From an uncultured Alistipes sp. (GTDB taxonomy: Bacteria; Bacteroidota; Bacteroidia; Bacteroidales; Rikenellaceae), in the NCBI GenBank assembly GCA_947174295.1, contig CAMWIG010000013.1:1-20971 (forward strand): DNA of 20,971 bases, read 5' to 3'. Each line of letters starts with the position of its first letter. Position 1 is the first letter of the stretch. Positions 13,107 to 20,971 of this stretch are shown here, piece after piece. The position numbers were made by a program, and so were the translations under genes. The notes below the pieces were generated by a model. That model was not told the origin of the DNA. It worked only from the letters and a program-made list of their open reading frames with translations, and made no database searches.

Positions 13107-14159
13107 TCACTTCTGTTCCACGCTGAATCGAAGATAGGGAGCAAGCCGTGCGGCATCGCTCTGTGTCAGTATGTTATCTTCCGTCATCTCTTCGATTGCG
13201 TTCCAACCTCCTTTCAATTGTCGTTGTTTCAGTATTCTCCTCAAAGTCCGCGCCCCTATGTACGGATGCGCACCCAACTCTTCGGGAGCTGCAAAGTTAA
13301 TATCTATTTTTCGAATTTCACAACTATCGCAGCAAATTTGTTTCAAAATTTTTTCATAATTGCTCTCCGTGACCTGCGGAATTTCGGCGAGTTGCGCCGC
13401 CGAGACGAAACCGCCCAGCCGGCGGCGATACTCCATAATCGCCGCCACGCTCCGCTCGCCTATGCCGTCGATGCTGCGCAGAGCTGCCGAATCGGCCGTG
13501 TTGAGCTCCACCGGGCGCAGGTACGGGTCCGCCGCCGCACGCTCCGCAAACGACACGAACGGCGCGAGCGTATCGGCCAGGTCGCACAAAAGGTAACACT
13601 CGCGCAGCTCCTCCATGGAGCGTATTCCGTCGCGGCGGCGGACATAGGCATCGTAGGCTTCGGCCTGCCGCACGGTGAAGCCCAGCACCTCGCGCAGATG
13701 TTCGCCGCGCACGGTATCCATACGCATCGGCCGCAGGTGCAGACGCTCCCGCTCGGCGCAGAAGTCCGTCCGCCGTTCGAAACCGCGGCGCGGCAGCCGG
13801 TACTCGTCGCCGATGACGATGTAGGGTTCGAGCACGCGGTACAGCGAATCGGTCATGGCATATACCGTCAGCAAATCCTCCTTTATACGGTAGACCTTGC
13901 CCGCAGCACGGTATTTCACGACAGAGACGGCCTGCATGCGCGTCAGGCCGAGCGCGCAGAGCTCGAATACGTCGGCCGTATTGGGGTCGAACTCGTGCAG
14001 CGACACCTCCTCGGACGCCGTCTCCCACTCCGCGGCGAGCGCCCCGCCGTCGAACTCCGACGGACGCCGTTCGGCGAGGTAGCAGGCCAAAAGCAACAGC
14101 AGTACGACAGGCACCAGCACCGCCAGCGCGCGGATATGGCTCTTTTTCAACAGCTCCAT
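13107..14159 (-). CDS. Membrane-anchored protein with helix-hairpin-helix repeats (ComEA-like)
   Basis: The 350-aa product has a basic start and one hydrophobic segment (about residues 10-28), so it is probably anchored in the inner membrane with the rest in the periplasm; LLAC at 23-26 could alternatively be a weak lipobox. It then shows about four helix-hairpin-helix units: about 57-114 (FDPNTADVFEL), 140-202 (weaker), 217-275 (ELNTADSAALRSIDGIG, the best match to ComEA) and 285-343 (INFAAPEEL). HHH units bind DNA backbone without sequence preference, and ComEA homologues take up DNA in competence; here that role is inference. It is the last gene of the gltB-ubiD transcript, 3 bp after ubiD. 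The last ~75 codons are distinctly richer in A+T than the rest. Confidence 0.88.
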   Translation of the reverse strand: MELLKKSHIRALAVLVPVVLLLLLACYLAERRPSEFDGGALAAEWETASEEVSLHEFDPNTADVFELCALGLTRMQAVSVVKYRAAGKVYRIKEDLLTVYAMTDSLYRVLEPYIVIGDEYRLPRRGFERRTDFCAERERLHLRPMRMDTVRGEHLREVLGFTVRQAEAYDAYVRRRDGIRSMEELRECYLLCDLADTLAPFVSFAERAAADPYLRPVELNTADSAALRSIDGIGERSVAAIMEYRRRLGGFVSAAQLAEIPQVTESNYEKILKQICCDSCEIRKIDINFAAPEELGAHPYIGARTLRRILKQRQLKGGWNAIEEMTEDNILTQSDAARLAPYLRFSVEQK

Positions 14160-14162
14160 ACC

Positions 14163-16028
14163 CTACCACTTCTCCGCATCCGACAACAGCAGCGCACGGT
14201 ATCTCTCCGACGGCGACTCCAAGAAACCGCCTGTTCCATACTCCACCCAGCGAGCCGACACCTTGGCGACGGTCTCCTCCGAGGCCACCGTGACATTCGG
14301 GAAGCGTGCCGGATTGCCGGCATCGCCCGGCCGTTTGCTGCGTCCGTCGAGCAGAAGCGCCCCGCCGGCCATGCGCGAAAGGTCGCGGCGCGGGTCGCTG
14401 TCGGCGGCGGCGAGCCACACGAGGTCGGCAGCAGGCATCCCCTCGGCTGCGGCATCGAGCAGAAGCACGTACTTCACCCCCGACACTCCGTTCGCCGCCA
14501 TGAACTCCGCGGCATCCGCCGCCTCGCCTGGCCGTGCGAAGAGAAACAGCGCCCCCCACTCCGCGACATACGAGGCATCGGCGGCCACGACGCCTCCCGC
14601 CTGCTCGAACCGCTCGGGCACGGTCACCGTACATGGTTCGGCCGCCGCATCGACGGCCGTCATGTCGAGCGCCGCCTTGCCGCCGAAGCCCTGCGTGCGC
14701 GTAGCATGGTCGAGAACGTCGTAAACTCCCTCGGCAAGCAGCAGACGCGACGTGTCGGCACGCCGCAGCAGGGCCGCCAGAGCGTGCGGGTCGCGAATGT
14801 CGGTCTCGGCGGGCACGAGAGCCAGATACTTGTTGAACATCATCTGCCCGGCGCCCCACAGCGACTGCGCGACCTTGTGCGCCTGACCCTCGTAGCGGGT
14901 TTCGAGCGACACGACGGCCAGATTGTGAGCCGTGCCGGCCACGGGCATCGCGAGGTCGCGTATTTCGGGTTGCAGGGCCATGCGTATCGGCGCGAGAAAT
15001 ATCCGCTCGGTGGCCATGGCTATCGCGGCATCCTCCTGAGGCGGAATGCCGACCAGCGTGGCCGGATAGACGGCGTCGCGACGGTGCGTCACGGCCGTGA
15101 CATGGAACCGCGGATAGAGGTCGGTGAGCGAGTAGAAACCCGTATGGTCGCCGAACGGCCCCTCCGTGCACCTCTCCTCCGCAGGGTCGACGTAGCCCTC
15201 TATCACGAAGTCGCAATCCTCGGGCACGCGTATGTCGCACGTCAGGCATCGCACCAGACGCACCGGGCGCCGGCGCAGGAAACCGGCCAGCAGATACTCG
15301 TCCATGTTGTCGGGCATAGGCGCCGTAGCGGCATAGGTGTAGGCCGGGTCGCCGCCGAGCGTTACGACCACCGGCATGCGGCGTCCGGCCCGACGCCATG
15401 CCTCGCAGTGCCGCGCACCCGTCTTGTGGATGTGCCAGTGCATGCCCGTGGTGCGTGCGTCGAACAGCTGCATGCGGTACATGCCGACGTTGCGGATTCC
15501 CGTGTCGGGGTCGACGGTATTGACCATCGGCAGAGTGATGAACCGTCCGCCGTCGTGCGGCCAGCACTTCAACACCGGCAGACGCTCCAAATCGACCTCA
15601 TCGCCCGTCATGACCACCTGCTGACAGGCTCCGCGCCCCGCGACATTGCGCGGCATCCAGCGCGACATCTCGGCCAGCAGCGGCAGCATTCCGAGCTTGG
15701 CGGCGATGTTCTCCTTCGGTGCCGTCAGCTCGGCGAAGAGCTTTTCGAGACGCTCGCCCAGTTCCTCCAACCGCTCCACGCCCAGCGCCAGGGCCATGCG
15801 CCGCGGCGAACCGAACATGTTCGTCACCACCGGAAACTCCGTGCCCGTGTTCTCGAACAGCAAAGCCTTGCCGCCGCCCGCGCTCTTCGACATGCGGTCG
15901 GTGATTTCGGCTATCTCCTCCTCGGCCGAGACCTGCGCCGCGACGCGCACGAGCTCACCCTCGCGTTCGAGCCTTTCGAGAAACGCCCGCAGACCGTCGT
16001 AACGGCAGCTGTTCCGATTTCCGCCCAT
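14163..16028 (-). CDS. ubiD: UbiD-family prenyl-FMN-dependent decarboxylase
   Basis: The 621-aa protein is a long UbiD-family member. The prenylated-FMN site motifs are visible: RNVGMYRMQ (179-187), TGMHWHIHKTG (194-204) and the signature EGPFGDHTG (289-297). Residues after about 490 form the extra C-terminal domain seen in ~600-aa homologues. UbiD enzymes decarboxylate unsaturated or aromatic acids using a cofactor made by the partner UbiX. In Bacteroidetes such long members are often annotated as menaquinone-biosynthesis decarboxylases, but the substrate here is not shown. No ubiX is present in the window. The gene lies 40 bp after gltB (separated by a heptamer repeat) and 3 bp before the HHH gene. 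Confidence 0.92.
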   Translation of the reverse strand: MGGNRNSCRYDGLRAFLERLEREGELVRVAAQVSAEEEIAEITDRMSKSAGGGKALLFENTGTEFPVVTNMFGSPRRMALALGVERLEELGERLEKLFAELTAPKENIAAKLGMLPLLAEMSRWMPRNVAGRGACQQVVMTGDEVDLERLPVLKCWPHDGGRFITLPMVNTVDPDTGIRNVGMYRMQLFDARTTGMHWHIHKTGARHCEAWRRAGRRMPVVVTLGGDPAYTYAATAPMPDNMDEYLLAGFLRRRPVRLVRCLTCDIRVPEDCDFVIEGYVDPAEERCTEGPFGDHTGFYSLTDLYPRFHVTAVTHRRDAVYPATLVGIPPQEDAAIAMATERIFLAPIRMALQPEIRDLAMPVAGTAHNLAVVSLETRYEGQAHKVAQSLWGAGQMMFNKYLALVPAETDIRDPHALAALLRRADTSRLLLAEGVYDVLDHATRTQGFGGKAALDMTAVDAAAEPCTVTVPERFEQAGGVVAADASYVAEWGALFLFARPGEAADAAEFMAANGVSGVKYVLLLDAAAEGMPAADLVWLAAADSDPRRDLSRMAGGALLLDGRSKRPGDAGNPARFPNVTVASEETVAKVSARWVEYGTGGFLESPSERYRALLLSDAEKW

Positions 16029-16041
16029 AATCTCCCCAATT

Positions 16042-16069
16042 TTGAATTCTGAATTCTGAATTTTGAATT
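16042..16069. repeat. Four tandem heptamers between gltB and ubiD
   Basis: Four perfect units of [T/C]TGAATT (16042-16048, 16049-16055, 16056-16062, 16063-16069) fill most of the 40-bp gap and end in the first base of the gltB stop codon complement. On the transcribed strand this reads AATTCA[A/G] repeated. The tract is very AT-rich in a GC-rich region. Confidence 0.9.
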
Positions 16070-19000
16070 TAATAGTCTCTCTCTATTCCCGTGATGCGGC
16101 GGTTCAGCTCGGCGAGCTTCTCCTCGTGCAGCACGCGTTTGTACTCGATGGGCATCACCTTGATGAACTGGTCGACGTAGTCGTCCCAGAACTCCAACAT
16201 GCGCGCCGCGACGGCACTGCCCGTGTAGCGGTAGTGGCGTTCGACGAACATCTTCAACTCCATGCAGTCGTGGCGGTCTTCGAGCAGCGTCAGCTCCACC
16301 ATGTTCATATTGCAATAGTAGTCGAAGTCGCCGCTGCGGTTCCACACGTATGCCACGCCGCCGCTCATTCCGGCAGCGAAGTTGCGTCCCGTCGGGCCGA
16401 GCACCACCACACGTCCGCCGGTCATGTACTCGCAGCCGTGGTCGCCCACCCCCTCGACGACGGCCACAGCACCGCTGTTGCGCACGCAGAACCGTTCGCC
16501 GACGCAGCCGTTGATGTAGACCTCGCCCGACGTGGCGCCGTAGAGCAGCGTGTTTCCGGCTATGATGTTCTCTCCGGCGGCGAACTCCGAGCCGTGCGGC
16601 GGTGTGACGACGATGCGTCCGCCCGAAAGGCCCTTGCCCAGATAGTCGTTGGCGTCGCCCTCCAATCGGAACGTCACGCCGCGCGCGAGGAACGCACCGA
16701 AACTCTGCCCGGCCGAACCGCGGAACGCGATGTCGACCGTATCCTCGGGCAGGCCCGTGCGGCCGTACATGCGCGTCACATGGCCGCTGAGCATCGCGCC
16801 CACGCTGCGGTCGGTGTTGCATATCGGCACGCCGACCGCAATCGGCTTGCGCGACTCCACGGCGCCACCCACCGCACGAAGCAGCTCGACATCCTTCACC
16901 GAGTCGATGCCGTGCTCCTGCGAGGCCGCGTTGCGTATGGCGTTGCCCGGGCAGTCGGGACGGTGCAGCAGACGCGAAAGGTCTATCTTCGCGGCCTTCG
17001 TGCCGGGCCGGCACTCGACCTGCCGCAGCAAATCGGCACGTCCGACGATGTCGTCCAGACGCGTGTAGCCCATCCCGGCCAGCGTCTCGCGCACCTGCTC
17101 GGCCATGAACATGAAGTAGTTGACCAGATGTTCGGGCCGCCCGGCGAAGCGCTTGCGCAGCTCTTCGTTCTGCGTGGCAACGCCCATCGGGCAGGTGTTG
17201 GAGTGACACTGGCGCAGCATCTTGCATCCGAGCACGATGAGCGCCGCCGTGGCGAATCCGAACTCCTCGGCGCCCAACAGCGCACCGACGACCACGTCGC
17301 GGCCCGTTTTGAGCTGTCCGTCGATTTGCAGCCGCACCTTGCCGCGCAGGTCGTTCATCACGAGCGTCTGCTGAATCTCCGCCAGACCTATTTCGAGCGG
17401 CAGGCCGGCGTGGCGTATCGAACCCGCGGGACTCGCGCCCGTGCCGCCCTCGCAGCCGCTGATGAGAATCATGTCGGCCTTGGTCTTGGCCACGCCTGCG
17501 GCGATGGTGCCCACGCCGCTCTCCGATACGAGCTTCACGCTGATACGCGCCGAAGGATTGATGTTTTTGAGGTCGAAAATCAGCTGCGCGAGGTCTTCGA
17601 TCGAGTAGATGTCGTGGTGGGGCGGCGGCGATATGAGCGATATTCCGGGTATGGAGTTTCGCGTGCGCGCTATCATGCGGTCGACCTTGAATCCGGGCAG
17701 CTGTCCGCCCTCTCCGGGCTTGGCGCCCTGCGCCACCTTGATTTGGATTTCGTCGGCATTGACCAGATACTCGGCGTCGACACCGAAGCGCCCCGACGCA
17801 ATCTGCTTCACGGCGCTGCGGGCCGAGTCGCCGTTCGGCAGCGGCGCTATGCGCGCGCTGTCCTCGCCGCCTTCGCCCGTGTTGCTCTGGCATCCTATGC
17901 GGTTCATGGCTATGGCGATGGTCTCGTGCGCCTCTTTCGATATGGCGCCGAATGACATCGCACCCACGACGAAGCGGCGCGCGATGTCGGCCGCCGGCTC
18001 GACCTGCGACACGTCGACGGGCGCGCGGTCGCTCCGAATCTCCATCATGTCGCGCAGGAAGAGCGGCGTCTCGCGGCTGTCGGCCATGCGGCAGTAGTCG
18101 TCGAAACACTCGCGGTCGCCGGTGCGCACGGCCTCCTGCAAGGTCTTTATAATCTGCGGTGTCCACGCGTGCGGTTCGCCGTCGCGGCGCCATGCGTATA
18201 TGCCGAAGTTTTCAAGCGTGCGTTCGCTGTCGAAATCGGCGGCGAATCCGCGCGAGTGTGCGGCCGCGGCGTCGCGCGTCAGGTCGTCGAGGTCGATTCC
18301 CCCTATCTTCGACATGCCGCCGCCCATATATCTGTCGAGCAGCGACGCCCCGACTCCCACGGCTTCGAACAGAGCCGCACCGCGATAGGAGCGTATGGTC
18401 GATATGCCCATCTTCGACATGATTTTCAGTATACCCTTGTTTATGGCCGCGATGTAATGCGACTCGGCCGTGGCATAGTCGAGCTGTATCTCCTTGCGGC
18501 GCACCAGATCGTCCAGCACGGCGAAGGCCATGTAGGGGTTCACGCCGCTCGCGCCGTAGCCCACGAGAAGCGCCACGTGCATCACCTCGCACACCTCGGC
18601 GCTCTCGACTATGATAGCTATCTGCGTGCGCTTGCGGCGGGCGATGAGGTGACGGTGCACGGCCGAAAGGGCCAGCAGCGACGGAATCGGCGCACGCGAA
18701 GGCGAGACGTCGCGGTCGGAGACGACCACGTAGTTGTACCCCTCGTCGACGGCCCTCTCGGCCGCCATGCAGAGGTCGTCGAGCGCCTGCTCCATGGCGC
18801 GCGTACCGCCCGCGGGGTCGAACAGCAGAGGCAGCGTTATGGTCTTGAAGCCCTTGTAGCGTATGTTGCGCAGGATATCGAGCTCGCTGTTCGAGATAAT
18901 CGGCGAATCGAGCTTCACGACCTTGCACAGCTCGGGCGAGGGCGAGAGAATATTGCCCGTAACGGCGCCGATGTAACTGGTAAGCGACATGACGAGCTCC

Positions 19001-20589
19001 TCGCGAATGGGGTCTATCGGCGGATTGGTGACCTGCGCGAACTGCTGGCGGAAGTAGTTGAAGAAGCGCTGCGGCTTCGACGCCAGCACCGCAGGTGCGA
19101 TGTCGCTGCCCATCGACGCCGTGGGTTCGGCGCTCGACACGGCCATCGGCTTTATTATGCGGTCGATATCCTCGCGGCTGTACCCGAACACCTCCAAACG
19201 GCGCGCGAAGTCGGGTACGTCGTTCTTCACGTGGCGGCCGCTGGTAATCTCGCGCAGTATGACGCGGTTCTTGTGCAGCCACTCCCGGTATGGCAGCTGC
19301 GAAGCGAGCCTGCTCTTTATCTTCTCGTCGGTGAGTATTTCGCCGCGCTCGGTGTCGACCATGAGAATCTTTCCGGGACGCAGACGGCCCTTCGACTCGA
19401 TTTGCGAGGGGTCGATGTCGAGCACGCCCGTCTCCGAAGCGACGACCATCGTTCCGCCCTTGGTGACCAGCCAGCGGGCCGGGCGCAGACCGTTGCGGTC
19501 GAGCATGCCTCCGGCGTATCGTCCGTCGGAGAACAACACGGCGGCCGGGCCGTCCCACGGCTCCATGAATATGCTGTGGTACTCGTAGAAGCCCTTCAAC
19601 GAGTCGGATATAGGATTCTTAGCGTTGTAGCTCTCGGGGATAAGCATCGCCAGAGCGTGCGGAAGCGAGAGCCCCGAACGGACGAAGAATTCGAGAGCGT
19701 TGTCGAACGACGCGCTGTCGCTCATCCCCGGTTCGACTATCGGGCTCAGCTGCGAGGCCATGTCGCCCAGCCCCTCGGGTTGCAGCACGGCCTCGCGCGT
19801 GTGCATCCACAGTCGGTTGCCGCGTATGGTGTTTATCTCGCCGTTGTGGCCTATCATGCGGAACGGCTGCGCGAGACTCCACGTGGGGAAGGTGTTGGTC
19901 GAGAAGCGTGAATGGACTATCGCGATGGCCGACGTGAAGTAGGGGCTTGTCAGGTCCTTGAAGTAGTGGCGCAGCTGCAACGACGAGAGCATGCCTTTGT
20001 AGACGAGCGTCCGTGTCGAGAGACTCACCACGTAGCAGCTGCCCCGGTCGGCGATTTCCGACTCGGCGACACGCCGTTCGATGACCTTGCGCACGGTGTA
20101 GAGCCGCTGTTCGAGCTCCTCGCGGTCGTCGCACCCGACGATGAAAACCTGCTTCACGGCAGGCTCCGTCGCAGCCGCCTCGCGCCCGAGAATCGAGCTG
20201 TCGACCGGCACGTCGCGCGTGTGCATGACGCTCAGCCCCTCGCCTGCGACCGCCTCTTCGACTATGGCGGCGAACAGAGCCGCATCGCGCTCGCATCGCG
20301 GGAAAAACAGCATGCCGACGCCGTAGCGCCCCTTTTCTGGCACGGGAATACCGTTCAGAAGAATGAATTCATGAGGAATCTGCACCATGATGCCCGCACC
20401 GTCGCCCGTCTTGTTGTCCGCACCCTCGGCGCCGCGGTGCGCCATATGCTCCAACACGCAGAGACCGTTTTCGACCACCTCGTGGTATTTGCCGCCCTTG
20501 ATGTTGACGACCAGACCGACGCCGCAGGCATCGTGCTCGCAGGAGGGGTCGTAGAGCCCCCCGCCGCGCTTTAAACATTTGTTCTCCAT
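16069..20589 (-). CDS. gltB: Glutamate synthase (GOGAT) large subunit
   Basis: The protein converts glutamine and 2-oxoglutarate to two glutamates. The ATG at 20589 gives 1506 aa, the normal size; the frame stays open to a GTG at 20691, which is less likely. Removal of a 21-residue propeptide would expose the nucleophile Cys22 (DACGVGLV) of the class II glutamine amidotransferase domain. The FMN domain carries GEGGED (near residue 907), ASGRFGV, GAKPGEGGQLPG and PPPHHDIYSIEDLAQL. C1122-x5-C1128-x4-C1133 forms the 3Fe-4S site. A C-terminal GXGXG beta-helix domain follows. The loop between GEGGED and ASGRFGV has about 20 residues (with PNGDSARSA), shorter than in ferredoxin-type enzymes, so I favour the NAD(P)H type, which needs GltD. 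No gltD is adjacent. It heads the ubiD-HHH transcript. Confidence 0.97.
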   Translation of the reverse strand: MENKCLKRGGGLYDPSCEHDACGVGLVVNIKGGKYHEVVENGLCVLEHMAHRGAEGADNKTGDGAGIMVQIPHEFILLNGIPVPEKGRYGVGMLFFPRCERDAALFAAIVEEAVAGEGLSVMHTRDVPVDSSILGREAAATEPAVKQVFIVGCDDREELEQRLYTVRKVIERRVAESEIADRGSCYVVSLSTRTLVYKGMLSSLQLRHYFKDLTSPYFTSAIAIVHSRFSTNTFPTWSLAQPFRMIGHNGEINTIRGNRLWMHTREAVLQPEGLGDMASQLSPIVEPGMSDSASFDNALEFFVRSGLSLPHALAMLIPESYNAKNPISDSLKGFYEYHSIFMEPWDGPAAVLFSDGRYAGGMLDRNGLRPARWLVTKGGTMVVASETGVLDIDPSQIESKGRLRPGKILMVDTERGEILTDEKIKSRLASQLPYREWLHKNRVILREITSGRHVKNDVPDFARRLEVFGYSREDIDRIIKPMAVSSAEPTASMGSDIAPAVLASKPQRFFNYFRQQFAQVTNPPIDPIREELVMSLTSYIGAVTGNILSPSPELCKVVKLDSPIISNSELDILRNIRYKGFKTITLPLLFDPAGGTRAMEQALDDLCMAAERAVDEGYNYVVVSDRDVSPSRAPIPSLLALSAVHRHLIARRKRTQIAIIVESAEVCEVMHVALLVGYGASGVNPYMAFAVLDDLVRRKEIQLDYATAESHYIAAINKGILKIMSKMGISTIRSYRGAALFEAVGVGASLLDRYMGGGMSKIGGIDLDDLTRDAAAAHSRGFAADFDSERTLENFGIYAWRRDGEPHAWTPQIIKTLQEAVRTGDRECFDDYCRMADSRETPLFLRDMMEIRSDRAPVDVSQVEPAADIARRFVVGAMSFGAISKEAHETIAIAMNRIGCQSNTGEGGEDSARIAPLPNGDSARSAVKQIASGRFGVDAEYLVNADEIQIKVAQGAKPGEGGQLPGFKVDRMIARTRNSIPGISLISPPPHHDIYSIEDLAQLIFDLKNINPSARISVKLVSESGVGTIAAGVAKTKADMILISGCEGGTGASPAGSIRHAGLPLEIGLAEIQQTLVMNDLRGKVRLQIDGQLKTGRDVVVGALLGAEEFGFATAALIVLGCKMLRQCHSNTCPMGVATQNEELRKRFAGRPEHLVNYFMFMAEQVRETLAGMGYTRLDDIVGRADLLRQVECRPGTKAAKIDLSRLLHRPDCPGNAIRNAASQEHGIDSVKDVELLRAVGGAVESRKPIAVGVPICNTDRSVGAMLSGHVTRMYGRTGLPEDTVDIAFRGSAGQSFGAFLARGVTFRLEGDANDYLGKGLSGGRIVVTPPHGSEFAAGENIIAGNTLLYGATSGEVYINGCVGERFCVRNSGAVAVVEGVGDHGCEYMTGGRVVVLGPTGRNFAAGMSGGVAYVWNRSGDFDYYCNMNMVELTLLEDRHDCMELKMFVERHYRYTGSAVAARMLEFWDDYVDQFIKVMPIEYKRVLHEEKLAELNRRITGIERDY

Positions 20590-20701
20590 AATCCGACTAA
20601 CCTGTATTGACTGACCTTGACTCGACGAGGGCGTCCGCTGCCCGCAAGGCCTCTGTCGCACATTCGTGCACGCCCGTAAGACATTGCGCACCCTCCGATT
20701 G

Positions 20702-20709
20702 CAAAAATA
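20702..20709 (-). promoter_or_regulatory. Promoter -7 box of gltB operon
   Basis: On the minus strand it reads TATTTTTG, an exact TAnnTTTG match, 112 bp upstream of the gltB ATG. It predicts a leader of about 105-110 nt with the short hairpin GCAC-GAAT-GTGC. No clear -33 TTTG is seen at standard spacing. Confidence 0.6.
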
Positions 20710-20743
20710 GTCAAATTAACCGAGACACGGAAATGCGGAGATG

Positions 20744-20777
20744 AAAAAAGTGCCGTTCCCTCAATCGGAAACGGCAC
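20744..20777 (-). terminator. Rho-independent terminator of the FKBP gene
   Basis: On the minus strand a 10-bp stem with one bulged base (20750-20759 with 20767-20777) is followed by six T. It lies 22 bp after the FKBP stop codon, separating that gene from gltB. Confidence 0.9.
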
Positions 20778-20798
20778 CCGTATCTGTCGACGCGCCGA

Positions 20799-20971
20799 TT
20801 ACTCCTCGACGGTCTGCTCGGCGGCCTCAGCCTCTGCTGCTGCGGCAGCAGGGTCTACGAACGGCTCGACGTCTATCACCTCGACATCGAAGCGCAGAGC
20901 CTGATTCGGGCCGATGGAGCCCGGGCCGCGCTGACCGTATGCGAGCTCCGAAGGAACCCAGAGCGTAATCT
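20799..20971 (-). CDS. FKBP-type peptidyl-prolyl isomerase, C-terminal fragment (runs off window)
   Basis: Only the last 56 codons and TAA are inside the window. The translation shows ITLWVPSELAYGQRGPGSIG, then NQALRFDVEVIDVEPF, which is the classical FKBP ending with the AYG motif and last beta strand. An acidic, alanine-rich tail of about 18 residues (PAAAAAEAEAAEQTVEE) follows, as in many Bacteroidetes FKBPs. It likely catalyses prolyl isomerisation in the envelope, but signal peptide and dimerisation region lie outside. Unlike the two FKBP-like lipoproteins at 6858-9007 it keeps a canonical sequence. Confidence 0.92.
   Translation of the reverse strand, partial: ITLWVPSELAYGQRGPGSIGPNQALRFDVEVIDVEPFVDPAAAAAEAEAAEQTVEE

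Noticed and set aside
13086..16052. Open frame of 988 codons on the plus strand, and similar long frames at 4129-5862, 16063-17955 and 18169-19911
   Set aside because: They run antisense to ubiD, the HHH gene, groEL and gltB. The GC-rich codon use of the real genes keeps these frames open; the translations are Arg/His/Val-rich with no domain.
20590..20691. 34-codon N-terminal extension of gltB from a GTG
   Set aside because: The extension has no GltB similarity, begins at a GTG about 11 bp after the -7 box, and the ATG at 20589 gives the usual short propeptide before Cys22.

Overview
The window looks like chromosomal housekeeping DNA from a GC-rich member of the Bacteroidales; an Alistipes-like (Rikenellaceae) genome is my best guess. 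Evidence: several promoters match the Bacteroidetes -7 consensus TAnnTTTG, Shine-Dalgarno sites are not evident, there is a fimbrillin-like lipoprotein and a Bacteroidetes-type long NusB (312 aa), and the order nusB / DUF1573 lipoprotein / yajC is familiar from this phylum. The genus is inference. I saw no tRNA, rRNA, CRISPR array, transposase or phage gene.

Layout. 1-1471: NADP-type glutamate dehydrogenase (gdhA) with its own terminator. 1525-3848: a promoter, a 53-residue peptide gene and a fimbrillin-like lipoprotein gene, closed by a 16-bp perfect hairpin. 3849-4224: non-coding, ending in a ~125-bp imperfect palindrome that reaches into the groEL stop codon and contains the likely groEL terminator. 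4225-6141 (minus): groES-groEL. 6374-6676 (minus): a small HTH protein with its terminator. 6858-9007 (minus): two lipoprotein genes that I read as degenerate FKBP-fold proteins; the larger has a Tyr/Gly-rich insertion in its second FKBP-like domain. 9008-9375: a repeat-rich divergent intergenic region carrying a duplicated promoter-like cassette. 9376-11217: nusB, a DUF1573 lipoprotein and yajC. 11236-12210 (minus): threonylcarbamoyl-AMP synthase (TsaC/Sua5) and a hotdog thioesterase. 12290-12667 (minus): a VOC/glyoxalase-family protein. 12798-12989 (minus): ribosomal protein S21. 13107-20589 (minus): glutamate synthase large subunit (gltB), a UbiD-family decarboxylase and a membrane-anchored helix-hairpin-helix protein, probably one transcript. 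20799-20971 (minus): the 3' end of a classical FKBP-type prolyl isomerase.

Functional themes. Two routes of ammonia assimilation (GDH and GOGAT) lie at opposite ends, but no gltD is adjacent to gltB. Protein folding and export recur: GroESL, YajC, and three FKBP-fold proteins of which two look degenerate and surface-lipidated. Translation and transcription functions (NusB, S21, TsaC) fill the middle. No complete new defence or mobile system is evident. The best candidates for something undescribed are the FKBP-like lipoprotein pair with its Tyr/Gly insertion, the duplicated promoter cassette with related interspersed repeats, the palindrome behind groEL, and the 53-aa peptide coupled to the fimbrillin-like lipoprotein.
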